The notes: a model not told the origin generated them from the sequence alone. Counted from the first letter of the stretch, positions 1-8,314 are shown. The stretch is DNA of 64,000 nucleotides from Symsagittifera roscoffensis (GCF_963678635.1 NC_087063.1:24932701-24996700); one strand, 5' to 3'. Translations and numbers: made by a program.

Positions 1-32
1 AATTTATTGTTGAAGAGAAAGTTAAGTTTTAA
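1..32 (+). CDS. 3' end of the H-x-H protein gene (copy 1)
   Basis: The last ten codons and TAA stop match the end of the gene at 8701-9488. The rest of the gene lies left of the window. Confidence 0.75.
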   Translation, partial: FIVEEKVKF

Positions 33-79
33 TTGATACTTTTCATTATTCCTTTTCCATTATATTGAGTTCAGTAAAC

Positions 80-449
80 ATGATTTCAACTTTCGATTTA
101 AAACTCATTCATGAAATTTTTATAGACTTAAAATCACAATATCCAGACAAATCAATCAGATTTCAGTATTTTTTTAGCTACTTGTTTGTTTTTGGATGCT
201 GGTATTAATTTGGACTTTGTTTTGAAATACAGACCATATGGTGGTTTAATTGGAATAGACAATTCGTCGCTCGACAAACACTTGAAACATTTCAAATTTC
301 TTAGAATACATGCTCTATTGCATGAAGCAGCGGGATATTTGCAAGAAAAAAAATCATACCGGTCCTGGGTACACATATGTTTTGCCTTGTCCAATAAAAA
401 ACTGTCACCTGGGTCACGTGACAGGTATTGCGTTTTGCTTATTTCTTGA
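80..449 (+). pseudogene. Unknown Polinton gene, frameshifted (copy 1)
   Basis: An ATG at 80 opens a frame starting MISTFDLKLI that closes shortly after a T-run near 169-175. A second open frame covers the remainder to the TAG/TGA region at 449, with the sequence LDAGINLDFVLKY near its start. Together they would make a protein of about 120 residues. Both copies (here and 9536-9905) share the shift, so it predates the duplication or is tolerated. An antisense frame is also open here, but the neighbours all read on the plus strand. No family recognised. Confidence 0.45.
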
Positions 450-498
450 AGCATTCAAACCAAAGTTATTTCGTTTGTTGGAATGTTGAGTGAAAGTC

Positions 499-1014
499 AT
501 GTTAACCCAAAGAAAGAAAACTAAAAAATTGTTTTTCAACCATCTCATTATTTTAGATATTGAAGGATTTAAATGTGGCAAGAAACCTTTGATCATAAAG
601 GAACTTTCCGTTTGCTCTGCTAATACAATTGATACAATTCATTTTCTGCCACCAGTTCAATTCAAAAATTTATCAAAAGAAGAGAAAAAAGCGTACAATT
701 GGGTATCTAAATTTCTACACGGGCTTCGTTGGGACGAAGGTGAATACCCTTACTCATACTTGAATCAAAATTTTGACAGCATTCGTTTGAGGAACCCAAA
801 TTCCCATTTTTTTGCTAAAGGTACACAAAAATCTGTTTTATTAGCTGAATACTTGAAATTACCCGTGACAAATTTGGAAAATATTGGATGCCCAAAGATT
901 GAACAGTTATTGGGTCAAGAAAAACATATTTGCAAACGACATTCTCATTTACTTCCCTCGCATCAATTATTAAAGCATTGTACCCGTAGAAAATCCAAAG
1001 TTTTTTTCGATTGA
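499..1014 (+). CDS. DEDD 3'-5' exonuclease-like protein (copy 1)
   Basis: A 171-residue protein. Near its N-terminus the segment IILDIEGF holds a D-x-E pair, followed by KELSV. Then come an aromatic-rich HGLRWDEG segment, a KGTQKSVLL stretch and a C-terminal CPK..CKRH Cys/His cluster. From memory, this order resembles a family of virus- and transposon-linked RNase H-fold exonuclease-like proteins of invertebrates; the D-x-E would be the first metal-binding motif. I chose the ATG at 499 because the GTG at 490 is not a normal eukaryotic start. It begins 49 nt after the preceding frame and ends 7 nt before the next gene. Function is inferred from motif order only; a structural role cannot be excluded. 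Confidence 0.6.
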   Translation: MLTQRKKTKKLFFNHLIILDIEGFKCGKKPLIIKELSVCSANTIDTIHFLPPVQFKNLSKEEKKAYNWVSKFLHGLRWDEGEYPYSYLNQNFDSIRLRNPNSHFFAKGTQKSVLLAEYLKLPVTNLENIGCPKIEQLLGQEKHICKRHSHLLPSHQLLKHCTRRKSKVFFD

Positions 1015-1021
1015 TTACAAA

Positions 1022-1246
1022 ATGAACTGTCCAATGATGCAAACAACCTTCTCTCCAAATTTGGTGGTTTACGCTTCAATGACTAATCAGACTCCTGAAA
1101 ACAATTTAACACCAAGAATTAAAGTTACTCTTACGCGGACAGGCATATTAGATTGTCGAGGAAAACCTCTCCTGCAAAAACTCGAACAAATTACACTGAA
1201 CGATATCGAAATCGATAATTTACGGAAATTTTTTTGCAGTTCTTGA
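1022..1246 (+). CDS. Unknown small Polinton protein (copy 1)
   Basis: A 74-residue frame starting MNCPMMQTTF. It ends at a TGA just after a T7 run at the RKFF codons. The +1 frame downstream (from about DYFHLYN to 1357) is also open, looks protein-like and overlaps the start of the next gene, so the true protein may be longer. Both copies share this. No recognised family. The gene is spaced 7 nt after the exonuclease-like gene. Confidence 0.45.
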   Translation: MNCPMMQTTFSPNLVVYASMTNQTPENNLTPRIKVTLTRTGILDCRGKPLLQKLEQITLNDIEIDNLRKFFCSS

Positions 1247-1263
1247 CTACTTTCACCTGTACA

Positions 1264-1563
1264 ATGTCCAGACTCCAGGAATTTCGCCAGTCAATTCCGT
1301 TGTTCAATCTCAACCTGGAAGGGCTGCAACCTCAACTGGGAGAGAGAAGACAACTCCATTTGCATGACCAACAGCTTCCAGCTGAACTGAAAGAATTAGT
1401 CAAAACTGATAATGTTGAGGAAATACATTTAGTTCAAGCCACTATCAGAGTTGCCGCTCATTTTGTTGTAAAGTTCAAATCTAATTGTAACCATGACAAA
1501 TTCACAAAATATGAGTTTTTCTTCATTGAACGAGGAGTTGATTTGCCTGTTGAACCGAAATGA
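1264..1563 (+). CDS. Small protein, paralog a (copy 1)
   Basis: A 99-residue protein starting MSRLQEF. Its core (LPAELKELV..NVEEI, then A-HFVVKFKSN) aligns with the next gene (LPKELLDEI..NVEKI, then ARYIIKYKPN). The two are therefore tandem paralogs within the element. No domain recognised. The start chosen is the first ATG after the preceding stop. An AT microsatellite and an AATAAA follow the stop. Confidence 0.55.
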   Translation: MSRLQEFRQSIPLFNLNLEGLQPQLGERRQLHLHDQQLPAELKELVKTDNVEEIHLVQATIRVAAHFVVKFKSNCNHDKFTKYEFFFIERGVDLPVEPK

Positions 1564-1571
1564 AGAATCAC

Positions 1572-1586
1572 ATATATATATATATA
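1572..1586. repeat. AT dinucleotide run
   Basis: Fifteen alternating A/T bases. The matching run in copy 2 (11028-11040) has 13, which explains the two-base change in offset between the copies. Confidence 0.95.
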
Positions 1587-1604
1587 CCAAGTTTTGTGAA
1601 TCTT

Positions 1605-1610
1605 AATAAA
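1605..1610 (+). terminator. Candidate polyadenylation signal
   Basis: AATAAA lies 42 nt after the stop of paralog a, in the only sizeable plus-strand gap of the cluster. A TTTATT follows a few bases later. The copy-2 match is near 11059. Position is the only support. Confidence 0.35.
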
Positions 1611-1667
1611 TATATTTATTGATTGTTTTCATTTTCTTTCGATCTTGTGTGATTACTAGTTGCTAAC

Positions 1668-1964
1668 ATGTCGTGTTTGAAAATTCAAAATTTCAAAAAA
1701 ATATTTTTGCCAAAAGAAAACACACAAAATGTGAGTTTAACCGGTGAGAATTTACCAAAAGAGTTATTAGACGAAATCAGTACCGGAAACGTAGAAAAAA
1801 TTGTTCGGATACTTCTGACAGACAAAAACATAGCAAGATATATAATAAAATACAAACCAAACGGTAATAGATCAGAGAGAAAAAAAGGCGATTGGTATGC
1901 AGTTGTAACTATCAACCTTGATACAAATAAGCAAAAAAAGTCTTCCAGTAAACATGGAAATTGA
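1668..1964 (+). CDS. Small protein, paralog b (copy 1)
   Basis: A 98-residue, lysine-rich protein starting MSCLKIQNF, related to the preceding gene through the LP-EL...GNVE-I...A-YI-KYK-N pattern. It lacks about eleven residues at the N-terminal side relative to paralog a and has a basic tail ending KKSSSKHGN. Its stop overlaps the start of the next gene by exactly 11 nt. No family recognised. Confidence 0.6.
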   Translation: MSCLKIQNFKKIFLPKENTQNVSLTGENLPKELLDEISTGNVEKIVRILLTDKNIARYIIKYKPNGNRSERKKGDWYAVVTINLDTNKQKKSSSKHGN

Positions 1965-2244
1965 AGAAACCACCACTGTCGAGAACAATGATTGCGACTT
2001 TGTAGACATTGGTGGTGCCGGACAGTCTTCATCTCACGAAAACAGACCTTGGAAATTTTGTAATTCTGTTTCTCTTCCGTCTGCAGAAGTTGTCTTTTTC
2101 ACACAAGTCTGTTTAATTTTCATTTTGCTCTCTTTATCTATTTCAAAATTGTCTTTTTACAATCTTAGTTGTGACGAGGCTGCCATTTGGCTTTCAATAC
2201 TATCCAGTACAGTTGGTTACTTGTTACCCAATCCCAAGTTATAA
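1954..2244 (+). CDS. Small two-helix membrane protein (copy 1)
   Basis: A 96-residue protein. About 40 acidic/polar N-terminal residues (MEIEETTTVENND) are followed by a long hydrophobic helix (VVFFTQVCLIFILLSLSI). A short loop and a second hydrophobic stretch end in GYLLPNPKL. I chose the ATG at 1954 because it overlaps the preceding stop by 11 nt, as at other junctions in this cluster. From memory, small membrane proteins with a similar C-terminus sit beside the packaging ATPase in related elements; a virion membrane or pore role is inference only. The stop is 2 nt before the ATPase start. Confidence 0.6.
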   Translation: MEIEETTTVENNDCDFVDIGGAGQSSSHENRPWKFCNSVSLPSAEVVFFTQVCLIFILLSLSISKLSFYNLSCDEAAIWLSILSSTVGYLLPNPKL

Positions 2245-2246
2245 TA

Positions 2247-2939
2247 ATGAATAAGATCATTCCAACAAAAGATCGTCTGTTTATGTCCGTTTCAGGTCCC
2301 TCGGGATCTGGCAAAACTGATTTAATTTTTCAAATGCTTCTCAAAGGTACATTCTATCCATCGTATAACAAGATATTTTATTTTTATCTTCACGATCAAC
2401 CCAAATACCGTTCCTTTGTTTCTCACAACAAATTTGATATTGAATTTATAAAATTGTCCAGCTTTGAAATTGTTAATAACTTACGAGATTGTATGATTGT
2501 CTTTGATGATACCTCTGAAGAAATTTTTAATGAAAAAGATTTTGTTAAATTAGCTACAACAGGCCGACATAAAAATAGTCATGTTATTTATGTCAAGCAC
2601 AATTTATTTCAGCAAAGTAAGCAATCACGTACAATAGATTTGAATACAACTCACTTAATTTTGTTCAAATCACCTCGAGACATTCAACAAATTGATTATT
2701 TAGGCAGACAGTTGAATAATGCAAAATTCCTCCGTCATGCGTATCAGTTGGCAACGAGAGAAGATTTCGGTCATCTGTTGATAGACTTGGATCCCAAAAC
2801 TTCAGAATGTCTTCGTTATTCGTCAAACATAGTTCCGCCATCGCCAACCATTTTCTATTTACCATCCTCAAAAGCAGTTATCACATCTCTTGAAAATGAA
2901 AGAGAAAAAGTTATGTATATTGAAGCAAATGCTCAATAG
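2247..2939 (+). CDS. Packaging ATPase, FtsK/HerA (A32-like) family (copy 1)
   Basis: A 230-residue P-loop ATPase expected to pump element DNA into capsids. The Walker A motif GPSGSGKT is at residues 17-24 and the Walker B motif CMIVFDD at about 82-88. The TTGRHKNSHVIY segment (about 105-116), with its conserved arginine/histidine, is typical of Polinton and adintovirus ATPases. Length fits the family (about 220-250). It starts 2 nt after the membrane-protein gene and overlaps the next gene by 11 nt. The frame is intact and differs from copy 2 at only a few residues. Confidence 0.9.
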   Translation: MNKIIPTKDRLFMSVSGPSGSGKTDLIFQMLLKGTFYPSYNKIFYFYLHDQPKYRSFVSHNKFDIEFIKLSSFEIVNNLRDCMIVFDDTSEEIFNEKDFVKLATTGRHKNSHVIYVKHNLFQQSKQSRTIDLNTTHLILFKSPRDIQQIDYLGRQLNNAKFLRHAYQLATREDFGHLLIDLDPKTSECLRYSSNIVPPSPTIFYLPSSKAVITSLENEREKVMYIEANAQ

Positions 2940-3162
2940 TCACCATTGTAGATCAATTTTGACAGGAGCTGATTCAAATTTTATTAGATTTCTCTGCGAT
3001 TGTTTTGTAAATGTTTTTCTGGGACATGTTCCAGCCAACAAAAGTTTCATCGAGAGTAAGAAAGTACCATTTGAAAAAATTGTTGACCCTAAGTTTAGTA
3101 TTCGAGAAAAACGAAAAATTTTGGCAAACAATATTTCACTGGTTAAATCAATCGGAGAATAG
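2929..3162 (+). CDS. Unknown small protein after ATPase (copy 1, altered C-terminus)
   Basis: A 77-residue frame starting MLNSHHCRSIL; its ATG lies within the ATPase stop region (11-nt overlap). Relative to copy 2, one extra A in an A-run near 3110 shifts the frame. The last 20 or so residues therefore differ (RKILANNISL here, NEKFWQTIFHW in copy 2). The copy-2 version looks more protein-like, so this copy is probably the mutated one. No family recognised. Confidence 0.5.
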   Translation: MLNSHHCRSILTGADSNFIRFLCDCFVNVFLGHVPANKSFIESKKVPFEKIVDPKFSIREKRKILANNISLVKSIGE

Positions 3163-3196
3163 TGTTACATTTACCTGAAAAACTAGAACCTCAGGC

Positions 3197-3268
3197 ATGT
3201 ATGCTGAAGAATTCATCCTCATTCCTCGAAAAACATATGCTCCAGATGAAAAAACTGCACCACAATCT
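3197..3268 (+). pseudogene. Linker gene, 5' fragment (copy 1)
   Basis: The first 24 codons (MYAEEFILIPRKTY...) match the gene at 12650 and stop abruptly at the 3268/3269 breakpoint. Confidence 0.8.
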
Positions 3269-3295
3269 GGAGCATGAAAACCAAAAACTGCACCA
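3237..3295. other. Rearrangement junction with nested repeats
   Basis: ATGCTCCAGAT at 3237-3247 and its exact reverse complement at 3265-3275 flank the breakpoint at 3268/3269. AAAAACTGCACCA is repeated directly at 3250-3262 and 3283-3295. The left side is plus-strand linker gene and the right side is inverted polymerase gene. This is what fold-back or template switching at microhomology would leave. Confidence 0.85.
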
Positions 3296-5126
3296 AAATG
3301 ATGCGCGCAATCTAATCCGTAGCTTGCGTGAGTTATCGAACGAAACTCTTCAAAAACACATGCGAGAAGAAGAGTATCACATGTGAGATAGAGGTTGTGA
3401 TATTGCTCTAAGTTTATGCAATTGAATTTATTAAAGACTGTTTGAGCATGTTTTAAATCTTCTTCACTAACACTGATTTTTCCTCCTTCTAATGATTTTC
3501 CCCATGCACTGAGTGGTGGCAGATTTTTTTCATCAAACTTTAATCGATTTGACATATAGGAATAAGGGTAAAAACCTTTCCTCTTTAGAAGTGCGCGAGA
3601 ACTCTCATCAGCTTGTTTGAAGTGTTCATCTAGTATAGAGAACTTATCAGCTGGTAAATTTTCAACAAGTTTTTGTAACGAAGAATTCAAAAACTTACAT
3701 GAGTCTATGAAACGCATGTATTCATAGACATTTTGCTTAACACCATTTGCTCGTGTGTAAATGTCAACCAATTCACCAATGCTTAGTGAGATATACTTCT
3801 CATATGTTGCGGGTATGACTTGGATCGTGCTCGTTGGTTCCAACTCACCCAAGGCCAATCAAATATGGTGAAGATCATAATTTTGTATATTGTGTCCAAC
3901 AACTGGTGTATATCGCACCTTTCGTCGCGCTAGGTTACACTTTGAGTGCGCCCACCCTAGGAATTCACCACTGTAGTGACAGTGGTCCAAACATTTTGTT
4001 TCACCTTCAACAAACTCTGCTAGGCACAACCAGCATGAGGTGGCTTCATCCTGCTTCAGGATAGATCGATTGCCAGTATAGTTTGGGAATCGATTTTTTT
4101 GTTGGTAGATTTGTTTTGCTAGTATGTGTAACTGCTCGATGAATTTTGGTATACATTTTTCACTACTGTTTAAATCAAAGAAGTATGGTTTGAAGAACCA
4201 TGTTCAATCGCACACAGAGAGTAACCAGAGGGTTCATGTTTTTCTAAGATCCTAGACGACGAAGTGTTCGGGTTGTTATTGCATGTGGTTACAGGTTTCA
4301 AAAACGATTCGAAATCGAAGTAGATAACGACAGGAACAAAACTAAGTGCTGCATAGTTGTTGAATTTGTATTTATTGCTTCCATCTTCAGCGGATGGCAT
4401 TTTTATTACTGCAGGTTCATGTTCTTTGCATGATCTTTGATGCATCTTGTTCGCTTCTTCGCTATAACTTATGTGAAAACAGTTCCGACACAGGCGCATG
4501 AAGGTCCGGAATTTATAACTTTTGGTTTCACATATGAATCTTAACAGGTTAGTTATTAAGACGAAATGATGTTTACCCGGCTCAAATAACAACAAAAGAT
4601 CCATACTGAATGTATCTTCGGAATCATTTTTTGATATCAACATAGGCACCAAGTCTCCTTTTTCATATAGAAACACATTGACACGAACTTTGTTCAAACG
4701 TTCAAATTCGGGTATATCTCTGAAACTCATTGGGGTTGGAAACTCACCGATTGGTTTTTTGGCGTTGCTCGTTCTGTAAGTTGCAGGGCTTGTTTTTTCA
4801 GCAGCTGGATCTTCGTATCTTCCAACAATTAAATTCAAACGATAATGAAGGTGATAAGCAGCAGTAAAACAAAGATTAAAACAGTCATGGTCATCATGGT
4901 TGCGAATATTAATTAAATGACTGGATTTTGCGATTTTTAATGGTAATGTAATATGTGATGACCCTCGAATGGGATTCATTTTACCAAATTTGATAAACAA
5001 TTTAACCACTTGTTGTAAAACCCATCCGCTTCCGTGTGAAGCAAATGAATGAAGCACCGATTGCATTCTATCGACCATTTCATAAAGCGTTCCATCCGCA
5101 AGTCCGTCGGATAGAATCGGAACCAA
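3269..5126 (-). pseudogene. polB: Protein-primed DNA polymerase B, broken and truncated
   Basis: Polinton-type PolB read leftward. From the 5' side there is a GSGWVLQQV...LRGSS-like N-terminal region, exonuclease motif I (YFDFESF, D-x-E, near 4320), a Cys/His cluster (CWLC...DHCHYSGEF, near 3990), exonuclease motif II (HNIQNYD, near 3880) and exonuclease motif III (YLTCD, near 3400). The reading frame shifts near 4185, and an in-frame TGA lies at 3859-3861. The 3' end is cut at the 3268/3269 junction. The palm and thumb polymerase motifs are therefore absent and no active polymerase can come from this copy. The zinc-finger frame immediately upstream was probably its N-terminus. Confidence 0.88.
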
Positions 5127-5145
5127 AAGGGAATTAACATAAATG

Positions 5146-5718
5146 TCAACAAGGGTTGTTCAGATCTTCGTCATTGATCACTGACGGTTTTTGTAAACTC
5201 AAATTTAATGAAAATTGAACTTTTTGGGGCCATTGGAAACCGTTTGCCAAAATCAAATTTTGGATTTGTTCTTTGTGCTTAGACATAAATTCTAATAAAT
5301 CTACACTATCATCACCAGGAACAAGAAAATTTTTTAGGGTACCATTGAAAGCAGATTCATGTAATTCAATGTCGTTCACATTCATGTTTGGGGCAATTGT
5401 TTCGTTTTTGCTGATGGATGCAGTATTGTTACTAGTAGCGACAGGTAAACTATGAAGAGTAATCATATGGTTATTGAGTTCATTGTTAGAAACAAAGCCT
5501 AGATTACAATATTCACATAAATTGGCTATGCTCTCATGAGTTGAAATAAAATGTTGTTCAAGAGAAGATAACAATAACGATGTGAAAGGGCAATCATTAC
5601 ACATGTAAATTGGAATACCTTTTTCCATAGCATGAAAATTCCGTTCATGTCTGGTTCGGTTAGTTTTAAATGTGAAAAGTATTGGACAAAAATTACATTT
5701 GTATTTTGCAGGATTCAT
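5146..5718 (-). CDS. C2H2 zinc-finger protein, probable N-terminus of PolB
   Basis: About 190 residues from ATG 5718. Three Cys/Cys...His/His units follow each other: CNFCPI..H...H, CNDCPF..H...H and CEYCNL..H...H. A polar linker and a C-terminal region ending near FQWPQKVQFSLNL come next. The stop lies 20 nt before the polymerase frame, and one base of shift near 5150 would join them, so I infer an originally continuous zinc-finger/PolB gene. The upstream open frame to 5874 only reads into the 198-bp repeat, so I prefer the 5718 start. Zinc fingers would suit binding of element ends or RNA/DNA. Confidence 0.65.
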   Translation of the reverse strand: MNPAKYKCNFCPILFTFKTNRTRHERNFHAMEKGIPIYMCNDCPFTSLLLSSLEQHFISTHESIANLCEYCNLGFVSNNELNNHMITLHSLPVATSNNTASISKNETIAPNMNVNDIELHESAFNGTLKNFLVPGDDSVDLLEFMSKHKEQIQNLILANGFQWPQKVQFSLNLSLQKPSVINDEDLNNPC

Positions 5719-5774
5719 TATCAAGTGTTCCAGAGAAATAGAAGTTAGCAAATAAAATTCGTATTTGAACAAAT

Positions 5775-6162
5775 TTTCAAATACATAACACGACTTCATG
5801 GGATTGGTTGAATTTGAAAATATGCTACATGTAATCCCGCTCAAATTTGAGTTTAAACGGCAATCGCCCGCCAAAATTTGAATTCAATTTAAAAGTCCCG
5901 CCAAAAGTTTTGATTGCCAATAATTTGTAAAATCTAAATAAATATTGAATTTATTCGTTATCATATACAAACTTTCAAATACATAACACGACTTCATGGG
6001 ATTGGATGAATTTGAAAATATGCTACATGTAATCCCGCTCAAATTTAAGTTTGAACGGCAATCGCCCGCCAAAATTTGAATTCAATTTAAAAGTCCCGCC
6101 AAAAGTTTTGATTGCCAATAATTTGTAAAATCTAATTAAATATTGAATTTATTCGTTATCAT
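5775..6162. repeat. 198-bp direct repeat, two copies
   Basis: 5775-5972 is repeated at 5973-6162 with few changes. Each copy holds inverted AAATTTGA-type stretches and two CCCGCC motifs. It lies just upstream of the zinc-finger/polymerase start, so it may contain a promoter or other cis signal. Nothing in it looks like a gene. Confidence 0.9.
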
Positions 6163-7190
6163 GATCAAATATTGTTTCTTCCGATCGGTTTCAGTCCACA
6201 AAAACCAATTAAAAGAGACAATACATTAATTAAGTTGTTTAACATTAATAACAATATTCTGAAAAAAAAAAACATTTTCGATTTCTTATTAATGGCTTGA
6301 ACATGTGAATTGAATAGACTACAACATGTCTTTTGGTATAAAGACTCACTAACCATCAATGTTGCAAAGTAAAAAAAAAAATTCATTAGACATGGTGAAG
6401 ACTAATTAACCGTGATTAAGGTAAAAGAAGAAAAAATATTATTTTTCTTAAACAAAACTTGTACCTTAAACATTATCATATATACATTATCATGTTGACA
6501 CTTTCCCAAACATTTCATCGAAGACTTAACGTCTCTCACTTAGGTCATATTTTTACAATCCATAGAGCAATTTATGTTTCCGCAAAAAAAAAAAAACAAA
6601 ACTTGAAAAAAAAAAAATTGTACAAAAAACGATGATCTCCCAAACTAGATGTTGTACAGTGTCGGCACCCTATCTCAAAAATGTCCAGCTCGCCGAGAGA
6701 AGCAATATGAGTGGTCGGAAGACTATATTCGGACCGTGTAACAAAAAGTTAGAAATTTGATATAGGATGAGGCTTTTCGAAAATGAAATGTCTGTATCTC
6801 TTCAGTGGATGGTCTGAACATAGTCGTGCAATATATCAAAATTTTGCTCACGACCAGTTAATTAATTTTGATCAGAGGTCTAAAGACTATAGGATCTCAA
6901 GTTTACGAGATAAAAATTTTCAACATTTTTCCGAGATTTTAAAATTCAAGTTCTTTTTTGTATTCTGATTGAAGACTTGTCGAACATTCGGTTATAAAAT
7001 GACTTATTATGCTCTTCTTTTCCTAGCAACTTGATAAGTAAAGCATTAAGAGGCTGAGAGTTTTAATTTACAAAATGTTTATACATGAGGACACCAAATG
7101 AAATCTATTAAATATCAATCTGAGTTTCAAGTTTAAATCTTTATACACAATAAAACCAAATTAAAATCAATCAAACGCAACAGCAGTTCA
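6163..7190. other. Non-coding AT-rich stretch
   Basis: Poly-A and poly-T runs, including A12 and A10 near 6585 and 6606. There is only a 61-codon plus-strand frame (6783-6968) with no protein-like features. No terminal inverted repeat or RNA gene is visible. Confidence 0.6.
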
Positions 7191-7196
7191 ATAAAG

Positions 7197-7421
7197 TTAA
7201 ATAAGGTCTAAATACTCCTGAGCTTTTTCTAGTGTTGTTATCTTTCTCTTGGTCTTTGGTGCAAGGCATAGAGAAGGAGTCAAATTTTCCATTTGATTAC
7301 TCACTGTCGCTTCGGGGGTGCGAGTTGCAGTTGTAGAATCTGGTTCATCAAGCCATGGTGACACTGTAGGAGAAGGATCAGCTTTCGGCGTAACTAATAA
7401 TGGTGATTCAATCTGTTCCAT
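7197..7421 (-). CDS. Unknown small protein
   Basis: A 74-residue frame starting MEQIESPLLV. It is rich in S/T/P with a basic KTKRK segment and a helical tail ending EKAQEYLDLI. It lies 41 nt downstream of the next minus-strand frame, in the same direction as the polymerase. It could be a separate gene or a shifted continuation of that frame. No family recognised. Confidence 0.4.
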   Translation of the reverse strand: MEQIESPLLVTPKADPSPTVSPWLDEPDSTTATRTPEATVSNQMENLTPSLCLAPKTKRKITTLEKAQEYLDLI

Positions 7422-7462
7422 TCCCCATAAGCGATCAAAAAATTAAATTTCTTCAAAGTATT

Positions 7463-7861
7463 CTAACTGGTTTTCACACATCGGAGTAACATCACAATCG
7501 TATTTATACAAAAATTTTTAACTGGTTTTGATAAAGTCGAAATATCAACCTGAAGAGCAAGAGGCTCGTCAGGATCCGTATATTTACCAGAGTTTGTAAG
7601 GTAACTCAAATACTTTATATTCAGTTCTTCGTCTTTCTTCCAATTTTTTAAGGAAAGTTTACTGAATAAATGTAAAAAATTTTTGGGAATCATAATGTGA
7701 TGTGTACAAGTCCACTCATCAGAATTGAAACTTTTTTCTTCGTTAATTATTGCTACAAAATTACCGTGAAAAGTTTCATAAAAAATGGTTCTTTCGTGAT
7801 TGAAATATCCGGCAACAAGATAACAAGGCATTTTTGAAGAAAAATTGGAAGAAAAAGACAA
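7463..7861 (-). CDS. Unknown Polinton protein
   Basis: A 132-residue frame. The internal start at 7831 (MPCYLVAGYF) gives 122 residues and is equally likely. It has aromatic and charged residues spread as in a folded protein (FNHERTIFYETF, WKKDEELNIKYL). There is no TM segment, zinc cluster or known motif. Its direction matches the polymerase side of the element. Confidence 0.5.
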   Translation of the reverse strand: MSFSSNFSSKMPCYLVAGYFNHERTIFYETFHGNFVAIINEEKSFNSDEWTCTHHIMIPKNFLHLFSKLSLKNWKKDEELNIKYLSYLTNSGKYTDPDEPLALQVDISTLSKPVKNFCINTIVMLLRCVKTS

Positions 7862-8007
7862 ACGTAACGCGGAAAGAAAAGAAACTAAAATGAATTGTGA
7901 AAACGCCTCAAGAGATTAAAATAGGGATTGGTTCTTCTAAAATTAGAAATTTCAAGACCTCCTATGTCGTTTTTAATCAGTTTTAAAAGGGAGGGCGTGT
8001 AAAATGT

Positions 8008-8202
8008 TTATGTTACCTTGCATGGTAATCTATGTTTATCTAAATTACATTCAAACAAATAGCTTGTATCAAAAATAACGTTTAAACATTGTGACCTCTG
8101 ACACCCATAGAAACTCTTATCAGTTGTACATGCACAAAATACTAATCCATTTGAACCAAATTGCAATCCAATATCTTTGCCATATAAAGTACATGTGTAC
8201 AT
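8008..8202 (-). CDS. Small Cys-rich protein
   Basis: A 64-residue frame starting MYTCTLYGKD. Its seven cysteines include a CACTTDKSFYGCQRSQC cluster that could bind metal. It is transcribed away from the PC4-like gene across a 112-bp spacer. No family recognised. It may be a fragment of a longer zinc-binding protein. Confidence 0.4.
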   Translation of the reverse strand: MYTCTLYGKDIGLQFGSNGLVFCACTTDKSFYGCQRSQCLNVIFDTSYLFECNLDKHRLPCKVT

Positions 8203-8314
8203 AAATTAAAATAGATACAACGCTTTCTTTTGCATACATATACAATCAATCGGAACCATTCATTTCTTTCTATTCAGTTTTAAATCAAGTTACTTTGAAA
8301 ATTTACTCGTTACA
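8203..8314. promoter_or_regulatory. Divergent intergenic spacer
   Basis: A 112-bp AT-rich gap between oppositely transcribed genes. To its left everything reads on the minus strand down to the polymerase; to its right everything reads on the plus strand to the capsid gene. It is the natural place for back-to-back promoters. No specific element can be assigned. Confidence 0.4.

Larger units (their letters stand above)
1..3268. repeat. Polinton core segment, copy 1
   Basis: This segment is nearly identical to 9457-12721, in the same orientation. The offset is 9456 up to the AT microsatellite near 1572 and 9454 after it. A few substitutions and single-base indels separate the copies. It carries the tail of the H-x-H protein gene through the ATPase and the first codons of the linker gene. 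The left limit lies outside the window. The right limit is the 3268/3269 breakpoint, where sequence switches to an inverted DNA polymerase B. Confidence 0.95.

Noticed and set aside
152-454. 100-codon antisense frame (minus), repeated at 9608
   Set aside because: It lies opposite plus-strand coding sequence in a one-direction cluster. The plus frame has better spacing to its neighbours.
1685-2032. 115-codon minus-strand frame opposite paralog b
   Set aside because: Shadow of the plus-strand gene; no start context or family pattern.
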